This document shows, one piece after another, positions 36,201 through 44,003 of a DNA stretch of 64,000 nt. The position numbers were made by a program, and so were the translations under genes. Source of the DNA: UBA7359 sp041689615 (GTDB taxonomy: Bacteria; Pseudomonadota; Gammaproteobacteria; Eutrophobiales; Eutrophobiaceae); contig JBDNFW010000026.1 in the NCBI GenBank assembly GCA_041689615.1, positions 1 to 64,000 on the forward strand, read 5' to 3'. The notes under the pieces are model-generated. The model searched no databases. It was not told the origin of the DNA and was given only the letters and a program-made list of their open reading frames with translations. How positions within the stretch are numbered: position 1 is the first letter of the stretch; the number at the start of each line of letters is the position of its first letter.

Positions 36201-37223
36201 TTAGTTAATATTTCCCGGAGGATTATCCATCTTTGGATGCACACAATTACGACCCAGCTTCTTGGCTTCATAGAGATAACCATCTGCTCGTTTGAACCAG
36301 TCATCTTCACTCTCCCCGATAATATATTCCGCTACACCAAAGCTTGCGGTAACGGTTTTTCCTTCGAGCAATGGATTATCTTCTAATTCTTTTCGCAAAC
36401 TTTCTGCCTTGTGGCTTGCTTGTTGAGCGGACGTATTTCTTAACAAAATCACAAACTCTTCACCACCAAGTCGGAAGACATAATCGAGTTTACGCTGTCG
36501 CAAATGAATTAACTTGATTAAGTTTACCAACATTTCATCACCCGCCTTGTGTCCCAATGTGTCATTAATCTTTTTGAAATAATCAAGGTCAAGCACGATC
36601 AGGCTGGCTGGCCCAAACCCACGTTTGCTTTCTTCAATTACATCTTCAATACATTTATCCATGCATCGTCGATTATAAGCATTCGTTAACGGATCATGGT
36701 TAGCGAGTTCTGTCATATTATCCTGGAGTTTCATAAACTCACCAACCAGAAGATCGCTAAAGAAAAACAGCACGAGCAGTGTATAGGTAAAACGAACAAC
36801 TAACTCAAACTCAAGATAATAAAATGCCGTCGGCACTAACATTATAAAAATCAACGCGCTCAAGATTCGGGCGCGCAATCGCTTCTCAATAAAACTCACT
36901 AGCAATATAAATGGGTAACACCAGAACAAGGTTTGACTACCAACCATGGGTATTCCAAGAAATATACCTAGTAATATGAATATAAAGAAACACCAAAAAG
37001 GCACCCAGACACGATGGTGCTTGGTAATTGAATAGGCATTAAGCAAGGCTATCGAACACAAGAGAAGAACAATCAAGCCAACAAGAATACGACCTTGTAT
37101 AAAGCTAAAGATAGCGAACGGTAATAAAGAAGGAGCCATCGCCCAACTCATGATCCACATACTTCGATAGCGAAGTTGCTGCAAGGAATCTGTATTGGCG
37201 TTAAATGTTTTATTGTTTGTCAT
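36201..37223 (-). CDS. Membrane-bound GGDEF diguanylate cyclase
   Basis: About 340 residues: six hydrophobic helices in the first 165 residues without a recognisable sensor family, then a GGDEF domain. The active site is GGEEF, and an RKLD inhibitory site lies exactly five residues before it, so product feedback by c-di-GMP is expected. Upstream core is DPLTNAYNRRCMD. ATG 37223 is chosen over a TTG nine codons upstream. Single gene, divergent from the lumazine-binding-like gene, and likely to connect to the type IV pilus lifestyle only indirectly. Confidence 0.93.
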   Translation of the reverse strand: MTNNKTFNANTDSLQQLRYRSMWIMSWAMAPSLLPFAIFSFIQGRILVGLIVLLLCSIALLNAYSITKHHRVWVPFWCFFIFILLGIFLGIPMVGSQTLFWCYPFILLVSFIEKRLRARILSALIFIMLVPTAFYYLEFELVVRFTYTLLVLFFFSDLLVGEFMKLQDNMTELANHDPLTNAYNRRCMDKCIEDVIEESKRGFGPASLIVLDLDYFKKINDTLGHKAGDEMLVNLIKLIHLRQRKLDYVFRLGGEEFVILLRNTSAQQASHKAESLRKELEDNPLLEGKTVTASFGVAEYIIGESEDDWFKRADGYLYEAKKLGRNCVHPKMDNPPGNIN

Positions 37224-37250
37224 ATGTAATTTTATTTTGTAGACAGACAA

Positions 37251-37514
37251 TAAATTGATGCCTAAAAACTTAAGTTATTGATTTAATTAAACTATTTCAT
37301 TTAAAATTAATAAAAATATATACTCTAATTTGAGTATAGAATGAACACACAACTATAATTGATTGACAGGACATTGCCAGAATAGAGTGTAACTAATAGG
37401 CGACAATTAGGTTCATTTCTGAACCTAATAATTACAACTACTAGCCAGTCATTGAGCTTATAGACTACCGTTTGCCAATACCTTGGATTTAAAACTAATT
37501 AGGAGTTATCAATA
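37251..37514. other. Divergent promoter region
   Basis: About 264 bp between the GGDEF gene and the NTF2-like gene. TAGGAG at 37499-37504 is the ribosome-binding site for 37515. The rest is AT-rich, with no clear operator or RNA. Confidence 0.4.
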
Positions 37515-37868
37515 ATGAGCGACAAACAAATGATTGAAACAGCAATCCAACACTATATCGATGGCGCTATCTCTGGCAAAGGTAGTGATATGAAACCAGC
37601 TTTTCACGATGATGCGACAGTCTTTGGTTATATAGGTGATGATTTATTTGCTGGCCCAATACAAAAACTATTCGACTGGAATGATGAGAACGGTGCTGCT
37701 ACTGAACTCAAAGCAAAAATAGCCAATGTTGATATCGAAGGCACGATCGCAACCGTTCGACTCGAACTTGATAACTGGACGGGGCATAAGTTTACTGACA
37801 TGTTTACAATGCTTAAAACGGATGGCGAATGGAAAGCAATGAATAAAGTATTTCATCTTCATGCTTAA
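37515..37868 (+). CDS. NTF2-like putative lumazine-binding protein
   Basis: 117 residues of the Lumazine_bd_2/NTF2-like family: ETAIQHYIDGAISGKGSDMKPAFHDDATVFGY at the start and DMFTMLKTDGEWKAMNKVFHLH at the end. Small-molecule binding or steroid-isomerase-like activity has been proposed for relatives. TAGGAG 11 bp upstream sets the ATG. No partner gene evident. Confidence 0.83.
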   Translation: MSDKQMIETAIQHYIDGAISGKGSDMKPAFHDDATVFGYIGDDLFAGPIQKLFDWNDENGAATELKAKIANVDIEGTIATVRLELDNWTGHKFTDMFTMLKTDGEWKAMNKVFHLHA

Positions 37869-37929
37869 GAAATCCAATTTGTAATTTTACTAATGCAATA
37901 AATCACCTGGATAGATCAAGTATAAATCA

Positions 37930-38430
37930 ATGCCGATAACACCATTCCACATGGACCCGGGAATGCTGATTAAAGGTCTTTTACAAGGGTTTTTCAGCTT
38001 GATTATATTTGGCTGGGCGTAATTTCTAATGGATCTGCAACCTTTACTAGTCATCCTGACTGGCAAAGGAAATTTACATGGATTTTCACACACCTATATT
38101 GGCGCAACATTAATTGCAATTTTTAGTATCTTAACGGGTAGATGGATCTATCAAGCGATAATGTTCTTCATCAAGAAAGATTTTAGCGAGTATCAAAAAA
38201 AATTATTCGATGTGCCAAAAAAATTAACCCTACGTGTTTGTATTATCAGTGCATTTATAGGGACATATAGTCATGTCCTGCTTGATAGCATCATGCACGC
38301 CGACGTTAAGCCTTTTTATCCTATCAACCTGGATAACGACATCAACTTGATTATCTCAATTAATAGCTTACATAAATTATGTATCTATACAGGGCTATTA
38401 GGCGTTATTTTTTTATCATCCGCGCAGTAA
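37930..38430 (+). pseudogene. Small membrane protein interrupted by an in-frame TAA
   Basis: The frame opens at ATG 37930 with MPITPFHMDPGMLIKGLLQG, a start typical of a family of membrane proteins, and is stopped at codon 31 by TAA at 38020-38022. It resumes in the same frame with FLMDLQPLLVILTGKGNLHGFSHTYIGA and continues to 38430. Relatives usually have a Gln here, so a C-to-T change (CAA to TAA) is the simplest cause. Re-initiation at ATG 38029 could still give a 133-residue protein with about three TM helices. The HGFSH motif may bind metal. Confidence 0.75.
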
Positions 38431-38538
38431 AACTGAAAAAACAAACCTGAAACCTATTATTTTGATTTAAATCAATTTTAGCCTTTTAGCTTATTGTTAC
38501 ATTAAAACTGTAATAATATTTTTTTAAAAGGAAACGGT

Positions 38539-39027
38539 ATGCTTCATCAAGTAAAAGGCGATATTCTACTAACCAAAGCACAAGCAATAGCCCACGGTGT
38601 AGCCCCGAACGACCCAATGAATCAGGCTCTCGCTATGTCATTACATAATTTCTATCCCGCAATGCATAAAGACTTTCATCACTGGTGTCATCAACAACAT
38701 GCTAAACCCGGTGAAGCATGGATGTGGGGCGGAGCGAATGCGGTTCGAATAATAAATCTTCTCCCTCAAGAAGGAGGTTACGAACATGGCGCAAAACCCG
38801 GTAAGGCAACGGTTCAGAACGTCAGCCATTGTTTACGTGCATTGGTTAAGATAATAAAGAAAGAAAAAATTCAGTCACTGGCTTTACCAAAACTCGCAAC
38901 GGGTGTCGGCGGACTGAACTGGGATGATGTCTGGCCATTGGTCGAGGAGCGTCTCGGTTCACTCAATATTCCGATTTACGTCTATACCGAATTTCATGCT
39001 GATATGCAGGCAGACGAGCCCGAATAA
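38539..39027 (+). CDS. Macro-domain protein
   Basis: 162 residues with a degenerate macro (ADP-ribose-binding) fold: VKGDILLTKAQAIAHGVAPND (4-24), the Ala/Gly-rich middle, and LPKLATGVGGLNWDDVWPLVEERLG (about 119-143), equivalent to the classic macro GxGG loop. Such proteins hydrolyse or bind ADP-ribose derivatives. AAGGAAA precedes the ATG. A hairpin follows the gene. It is not adjacent to a DarT-like toxin, so an antitoxin role is not supported. Confidence 0.85.
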   Translation: MLHQVKGDILLTKAQAIAHGVAPNDPMNQALAMSLHNFYPAMHKDFHHWCHQQHAKPGEAWMWGGANAVRIINLLPQEGGYEHGAKPGKATVQNVSHCLRALVKIIKKEKIQSLALPKLATGVGGLNWDDVWPLVEERLGSLNIPIYVYTEFHADMQADEPE

Positions 39028-39041
39028 ATAGAAAACCAAGT

Positions 39042-39063
39042 CCGGAGTGAATTAACACTCCGG
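39042..39063 (+). terminator. Hairpin after the macro-domain gene
   Basis: CCGGAGTG, a 6-base loop (AATTAA) and CACTCCGG form an 8-bp stem 14 bp after the stop of the macro-domain gene, followed by a short CAATTTA. Weak T-tract, so a moderate terminator candidate. Confidence 0.6.
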
Positions 39064-39112
39064 CAATTTATGTACGTTATAATGACGTTTTGATTCTATA
39101 ATCGACGACATC

Positions 39113-39823
39113 ATGACAACAGTTCAAACCATACCGTTAATCAATCTGGCCTATACTTTTATTCCAGTAGCCATTGTTATCGGCATTCTTGTTAAGTGGT
39201 CACTTAATGCTCGCAATGCACTGTACGCCATCGCCCGCATGCTGGTTCAGTTATTAATCATCGGCTACTTTCTGGTTTATATCTTTGAATCAAAACATGC
39301 CGTGGTCATCATTATGATACTGACCATTATGGTAATAGCATCAAGCTGGATAGCATTGGGTACAATTGAAGACAAACGTCGCTTGTTATTCAAGCATGCT
39401 TTCTTATCCATCTTGCTTGGCGGCGGAATTACTTTATTTCTCGTTTCCCAGGCTGTACTCGTACTTGATCCATGGTATCAACCCCAATTCATGATTCCCT
39501 TGGCTGGAATGATCTTCGCGAACTCAATGAATAGCATTAGCCTTGCAGTAGAAAGATTGAACGCAGAGCTAGGTAGAAACGTTCCCTATGACGAAGCGAG
39601 AAACATTGCCTTTCACGCCTCACTGATTCCGATCATTAATTCCTTGTTTGCAGTTGGTCTCGTGACCCTGCCCGGCATGATGACAGGGCAAATACTCTCT
39701 GGCGTTTCACCGCTAATTGCTATTCGTTATCAGATAATGGTTATGTGTATGCTATTCGGTGCCTCCGGAATAACGACTGCCTGCTTTTTGATTTGGGTTA
39801 AACCACTGCTTGATAAAAAATAA
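39113..39823 (+). CDS. FetB-like (UPF0014) permease, orphan
   Basis: 236 residues with about seven TM helices. The family hallmarks are ARMLVQLLIIGYFL (about 42-55) and the conserved GMIFANSMNSISLAVERL with GLVTLPGMMTGQILSG. In E. coli FetB pairs with ATPase FetA to export iron. No ATPase gene is adjacent here: the next gene is mtdB on the same strand, 205 bp away. Either the partner is elsewhere or the orphan form works differently. Confidence 0.88.
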   Translation: MTTVQTIPLINLAYTFIPVAIVIGILVKWSLNARNALYAIARMLVQLLIIGYFLVYIFESKHAVVIIMILTIMVIASSWIALGTIEDKRRLLFKHAFLSILLGGGITLFLVSQAVLVLDPWYQPQFMIPLAGMIFANSMNSISLAVERLNAELGRNVPYDEARNIAFHASLIPIINSLFAVGLVTLPGMMTGQILSGVSPLIAIRYQIMVMCMLFGASGITTACFLIWVKPLLDKK

Positions 39824-39952
39824 AATCCCACTGCAAGCAGCGAGCAATAAAAATAAAATGAGAATGTTGATTTCATATTAAGTTAGAAACTAAATCGAAG
39901 AATCTAGGCTAAAGTAAATTAATAAATATGGCAAAATATCTATAAAATAATG

Positions 39953-40007
39953 CCCTTCACATCAGCAAGAATCAGCGTAGTATTGAAAACAATTTAGTAC
40001 TACTTTT
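39953..40007 (+). repeat. Leader-like direct repeat, copy A, upstream of mtdB
   Basis: The stretch starting CCCTTCACATCAG and including GTATTGAAAACA and AGTACTACT matches copy B (41034-41080) at about five of every six positions. It ends 22 bp before the mtdB ATG. TTGAAA could be a -35 box. It may be a duplicated promoter or operator. Confidence 0.7.
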
Positions 40008-40028
40008 AATAATTAATAAGGTTTAAAA

Positions 40029-40925
40029 ATGCAAAAGACCTATCTATTACACATGATCACGCCTGAGAAAAATCTCAGTGCATTTGATGTCAACATGGCA
40101 TTCGACGCCGGCTGGACTGCCATGCCTTATCTGGGCGTCGATTTAGATGAAGTTAGAGCCATAGTTCAGGACACGATCTTCTCACGCGGACCACAAGGCT
40201 TAAAACGAACCGGCATATTTATCGGTGGCAGAGATATGCATCTTGCTATGGATATGTTTAATGCGGCGAAAGAAGCCATGGTGCCGCCTTTTGAAATTTC
40301 AGTCCTCACTGATCCAAGTGGTGCGTTTACAACTGCCGCAGCAATGGTCGCTACTGTGGCACATCAGCTTAAAGTTAAAAACGAAGAAGAACTAACAGGA
40401 CAAAATATATTAGTCATAGGCGGCACAGGTCCGGTAGGCGCATCAGCCGCAGTACTGGCAGCAAAACTGGGCGCCAAAGTGACCATACTGGGTCGAGCGG
40501 TTGATAAAGCCAATGGTGTAGCTGAGCTATGTAATACACGATACGGCACTGTTGTTGAAGGTATTCACGGTGATGCTGCTGACCATCTCGACGACCTGCT
40601 TCCAGAAGTCGATGTTATATTCGCAACAGCCAAAGCCGGCATACAAGTACTAGATGAAAAACAAGTCGCATCTGCAACAAAACTTAAAGTCGCTGCTGAT
40701 TTAAATGCCGTACCGCCCGCCGGTATCGCCGGCATTAGTCTGCTCGATAATGGCGTACCACTAGCAGCAAGCAAAAGTGGTGCTGTTGGCATAGGCCCAC
40801 TTGCCATTGGCGATATTAAATATCAAACACAGCAGAAATTATTAATTCAAATGTACACCGGCGGAACACCGCTCTATCTTCATTTCGAAGATGCATTTGA
40901 AGTGGCTATGAAAAGAGTAAAGTGA
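40029..40925 (+). CDS. mtdB: Methylene-tetrahydromethanopterin dehydrogenase, MtdB-like
   Basis: 298 residues. The N-terminus MQKTYLLHMITPEKNLSAFDVNMAFDAGWTAM and the NADP-binding VIGGTGPVGASAAVLAAKLGA (about 125-145), followed by ILGRAVDKA, match MtdA/MtdB dehydrogenases. MtdB oxidises methylene-H4MPT to methenyl-H4MPT with NAD(P)+ in formaldehyde oxidation. The DPSGAFTTAAAMVA segment is also conserved. No other H4MPT gene (fae, mch, fhc) is in the window. It is flanked by a duplicated leader-like sequence and followed by a strong hairpin. Confidence 0.88.
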   Translation: MQKTYLLHMITPEKNLSAFDVNMAFDAGWTAMPYLGVDLDEVRAIVQDTIFSRGPQGLKRTGIFIGGRDMHLAMDMFNAAKEAMVPPFEISVLTDPSGAFTTAAAMVATVAHQLKVKNEEELTGQNILVIGGTGPVGASAAVLAAKLGAKVTILGRAVDKANGVAELCNTRYGTVVEGIHGDAADHLDDLLPEVDVIFATAKAGIQVLDEKQVASATKLKVAADLNAVPPAGIAGISLLDNGVPLAASKSGAVGIGPLAIGDIKYQTQQKLLIQMYTGGTPLYLHFEDAFEVAMKRVK

Positions 40926-40936
40926 TTTCTAAATTT

Positions 40937-40964
40937 GAAGGCTCTGAGTCTTTTCAGGGCCTTC
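40937..40964 (+). terminator. Hairpin terminator after mtdB
   Basis: An 11-bp stem with one wobble pair, GAAGGCTCTGA/TCAGGGCCTTC, begins 11 bp after the mtdB stop and is followed by ATTCT. Likely a terminator, so mtdB is monocistronic. Confidence 0.65.
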
Positions 40965-41033
40965 ATTCTGATGCGCTGCAATAGTGCAATATGCCGTAGA
41001 ACGCATTAACTGTAACAAAAACCCCCTTCACAT

Positions 41034-41080
41034 CAGGAATAATCGGCGTAATATTGAAAACAGCTCAGTACTACTGCTTT
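41034..41080 (+). repeat. Leader-like direct repeat, copy B
   Basis: Second copy of the segment upstream of mtdB: CCCTTCACATCAG, then CGGCGTAATATTGAAAACA and CAGTACTACT. It precedes the lipase-like gene by about 100 bp. The same strand and similar position suggest shared regulation or a copied promoter. Confidence 0.7.
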
Positions 41081-41179
41081 GATAGGATTGTCATAGCAGT
41101 CTGAACAACAGCGAGTTTTACCCAATCGATACAGCGCTACGAACACCGTGGTCTGTACTTGTGATTAATGGAGGAAATC

Positions 41180-42157
41180 ATGGTTGATACATCAAAACTA
41201 ACCATCGTCTTTGTTCACGGCCTCGCGTCAAAACCACCGGCGGCGGATTTACATCGTTTGTGGATGAAAGCATTCATTGAAAATATCCGCATAGACTCAA
41301 TCTCACTCGCCAACGAACTGGAAGCCAATCCGGATATTTTTCAATCGGCCTATTGGGCGAATGCGATTCCGGATCATATTGAAGACACCGCAGACTATGT
41401 CACCGACTTAAATAAATCAGTGAATAAAGTCATCGGTGTACGTCGTCGTGAAAAAAATAAAATGCACATTAAAAAAGACGGCTGGGTAGCAGCGAAGACA
41501 AAGAAATTCGGATTATCTATTGTCGATGTACTTGGTAGCGCATTAACTATCAAAGACAACGTCATTGAAAAATACATGCGCGAAGTGCGTTTATATAAAA
41601 ACGATCAATTCATTGCCGAACAAATACGCCAACCACTCGAAGACATTCTGACAACCGCGTGGGATAAAAAACACAAAGTCGTATTAATCAGCCATTCAAT
41701 GGGAACATTTATCGCCTACGATGTGTTATGGAAGTACTCACATAGAAGCGAAGAAAAATACACGAAATACAGAGACAACAAAGTCGACTACTTCATCACC
41801 ATGGGCAGTCCACTCGGCGACGATAGTCTAAGAGAATTCATGCTGATCGAAAGATGGAAAGATTCTCCCGAGTCTGAAAAAGAAGAAGAACGAAACCGCC
41901 TCTACCCCTTAAACATAAAACAATGGCACAACTTCTCCGCCTACGGCGACGTCGTCTGCCACGACTCAACACTGGATGACGACTTCTTTAAAGGCATGAA
42001 AGAACACGTCAAACAATACAAAGCCAGCGAACTAAGAGACTACACAAAACTCTACAACCCCTTCGAAAATGCAGAAGGCGATAAAAACCCACACAAAAGT
42101 TACGGCTACCTAATCCAACCGAAACTAAGTGAGAAATTTAAAGAGTTTATGGGTTAG
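41180..42157 (+). CDS. Lipase-like alpha/beta hydrolase
   Basis: 325 residues, cytosolic. Oxyanion strand IVFVHGLAS (about 9-17), nucleophile elbow ISHSMGTF with Ser near residue 173, and a candidate catalytic His in NPHKSYGYL near the C-terminus. This is the layout of esterase/lipase-like hydrolases with unknown substrate. ATG 41180 is preferred over the in-frame ATG 41168 because GGAGG sits between them. Next to the CBASS pair but convergent with it; a perfect terminator separates them. Confidence 0.8.
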   Translation: MVDTSKLTIVFVHGLASKPPAADLHRLWMKAFIENIRIDSISLANELEANPDIFQSAYWANAIPDHIEDTADYVTDLNKSVNKVIGVRRREKNKMHIKKDGWVAAKTKKFGLSIVDVLGSALTIKDNVIEKYMREVRLYKNDQFIAEQIRQPLEDILTTAWDKKHKVVLISHSMGTFIAYDVLWKYSHRSEEKYTKYRDNKVDYFITMGSPLGDDSLREFMLIERWKDSPESEKEEERNRLYPLNIKQWHNFSAYGDVVCHDSTLDDDFFKGMKEHVKQYKASELRDYTKLYNPFENAEGDKNPHKSYGYLIQPKLSEKFKEFMG

Positions 42158-42164
42158 GTTTGAT

Positions 42165-42190
42165 AAAGGGCTCTGGACCCTTTAATTTTT
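42165..42190 (+). terminator. Rho-independent terminator
   Basis: AAAGGG-CTCTGGA-CCCTTT followed by AATTTTTA, 8 bp after the lipase-like stop. On the minus strand the same hairpin lies just past the effector stop at 42189, so it separates the two convergent genes. Confidence 0.75.
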
Positions 42191-42815
42191 ATTCGAAACT
42201 TAATGCTGCTTGCTCATAGGTATCATAGAGCATGCTTTTACGATCAGTAAATTTCACACTTCCTTTTGTAGCACGATCAGTCCAGTAATGTCCTTCCATT
42301 GAGACTACTGGTGAACCATGTATATCTAAGGAAAGAGAGCCATGATGTATCTCACTCCTATCTCCTTGCAATTCAATATTGGGCTCATTTCTATAAATTG
42401 CAGCCAGCCTGAACAAACCATCTTCTTCTTTTTCTATACTATAAGCTATCAATTTTGATCGAGATTCATCTGTCATTAATCTAACACTTAAAAATGTAAG
42501 AGTCTGACGTACGACAGCGTATGCAATTATTGGTGGAATTACTTCATTAGTTACTAGATTTACCCAGTTACTTTTTAACTCTACCTTCCATGTACCTCTT
42601 ATATCTGGACGGTTTACATACCATCCTTTAAAGATTCTCCATGACCATGCGTACTTGTTAAAGATTGTAACAACAAAAGTAATTGCACCAACTACTACAC
42701 TAAAGGGCTTAACAAAACTTACACTTAAAACTGGTGTTCCTTGTGCCCAAAGTGCAAAAAGCCAAACAATAATAGTTAAACCAATAAATGAAGATATGTG
42801 TAATCGTGTCAACAT
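42189..42815 (-). CDS. cap15: CBASS effector, SMODS-associated 2TM beta-barrel (Cap15-type)
   Basis: A 208-residue protein with two N-terminal TM helices (about 5-23 and 31-49), then a soluble beta-rich domain beginning PDIRGTWKVEL. This is the S-2TMbeta/Cap15 layout, in which a cyclic oligonucleotide triggers inner-membrane disruption. I chose ATG 42815, which overlaps the cyclase stop as TAATG; an upstream in-frame start adds 8 residues. Together with the CD-NTase it makes a minimal type I CBASS without Cap2/Cap3 accessory genes. Confidence 0.82.
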   Translation of the reverse strand: MLTRLHISSFIGLTIIVWLFALWAQGTPVLSVSFVKPFSVVVGAITFVVTIFNKYAWSWRIFKGWYVNRPDIRGTWKVELKSNWVNLVTNEVIPPIIAYAVVRQTLTFLSVRLMTDESRSKLIAYSIEKEEDGLFRLAAIYRNEPNIELQGDRSEIHHGSLSLDIHGSPVVSMEGHYWTDRATKGSVKFTDRKSMLYDTYEQAALSFE

Positions 42816-43750
42816 TATTCGTAGCCTATATAATCCCAAGCATCTCCAATAAAGTCATGAGCATCTTTCCTGGTCCAAGGTTGTGAACTATTAAACAAAT
42901 ACTTCAAGTCACTTACTTCACCCCAATTACTACATTTACTATCATTTAATGTGTTATTGAAAAGATATGCTAATACACTACGCACCAAAGATTTATAATT
43001 TGAAAAATCAAAATCTACATTAGGAACATTCCATACAAGACATTCTATTAGAAAACTCGGTATTTTTTTTGCAGACTGCACACCATTTGATGACATTTCA
43101 TTGGAAAGAGATTTCAAAATTCTTACAGCTCTTTTATATCGTCTATTAGTATTAGTATTTTTTTGAATTCCATTTTCATAGTGTTGCTCTGGCCAATTTC
43201 TAATCATTAGTGGATTGAAGTCATCAGGAACCATTTCTACACCTGATAAATATTTTGTAGTTGATACATATCTTCGATGTTCAAAAAATGCGGCTACATC
43301 TGCTTCAACTCTATATGTGTTCTCTTTAATATCAAATGCTTTATTGCCTCTAGTAACTGCAACCTTGCCAAACCTTGCAACTAATGCTTCTTCAAGTTCA
43401 TTTTTAAATGTTGCATAACTATAAGTTGAATCAATTACATTGAAATTCGATTTAACAATCGCCTTTGTATTGTCATCAGGGTATTCCGAAAAAAAAGCAT
43501 CAAAACAAAGTACACCAATATCGACATCACTATCTTTTCTGACGTTTACTCGGTTACGATAAGAGCCCTGTGCAAATACTTTTATATTTCTATTACTGAG
43601 CTTGTCACTTGCCATTATGGCTTGCCTGATCTGTCGCTCAGCATTTTCTGCTTTCTGTTGTTCTGTCGTACTTGGTCCATTTGACCAAGTTGTGAATACT
43701 GATTCCCAATCTCTGTTATTTAAGCTTTTCATTTCAATATAACTATTCAT
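42815..43750 (-). CDS. CBASS CD-NTase (cGAS/DncV-like nucleotidyltransferase)
   Basis: 311 residues. The nucleotidyltransferase site is readable: GS at 62-63 in QGSYRNRVNV, then the metal-binding D75 and D77 (DSDVDIGV) and third Asp D151 (VEADVAAFF). The C-terminal helical half (NNRRYKRAVRILKSL, then IPSFLIECLV) matches CdnE-type cyclases. It is activated by phage infection and makes a cyclic di- or trinucleotide for the downstream effector. The signal molecule cannot be read from sequence. Divergent from the AAA ATPase across 240 AT-rich bp. Confidence 0.88.
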   Translation of the reverse strand: MNSYIEMKSLNNRDWESVFTTWSNGPSTTEQQKAENAERQIRQAIMASDKLSNRNIKVFAQGSYRNRVNVRKDSDVDIGVLCFDAFFSEYPDDNTKAIVKSNFNVIDSTYSYATFKNELEEALVARFGKVAVTRGNKAFDIKENTYRVEADVAAFFEHRRYVSTTKYLSGVEMVPDDFNPLMIRNWPEQHYENGIQKNTNTNRRYKRAVRILKSLSNEMSSNGVQSAKKIPSFLIECLVWNVPNVDFDFSNYKSLVRSVLAYLFNNTLNDSKCSNWGEVSDLKYLFNSSQPWTRKDAHDFIGDAWDYIGYE

Positions 43751-44003
43751 AAAATGTACCTCTAATAAAATTAAATCATTAAAAACGCTTATTTCTCTTA
43801 ATATTTCATATATTTACGCAATTAATGAATTAATCTATATTAAATGAGATATTTTCACATTACTTTGACATATTTAACTTAGCATAGTTCAGCAAAAAAG
43901 CAAGTTTATTGTGATAATTTCTCGTTATATTGGTATATTTGTGGTAAATTATTCAAAAGACACATATTAATGTGCAAATATTCTCCATTATTTGATAAAT
44001 AAA
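43751..44003. promoter_or_regulatory. Divergent promoter region of the CBASS and ATPase genes
   Basis: About 250 bp, very AT-rich, between the divergent CD-NTase and ATPase genes. Both promoters should be here. I see no convincing consensus pair or operator palindrome by eye. Confidence 0.4.

Noticed and set aside
38539..39027. Macro-domain gene as a DarG-type antitoxin
   Set aside because: No DarT-like ADP-ribosyltransferase is adjacent, and the domain is a stand-alone one.
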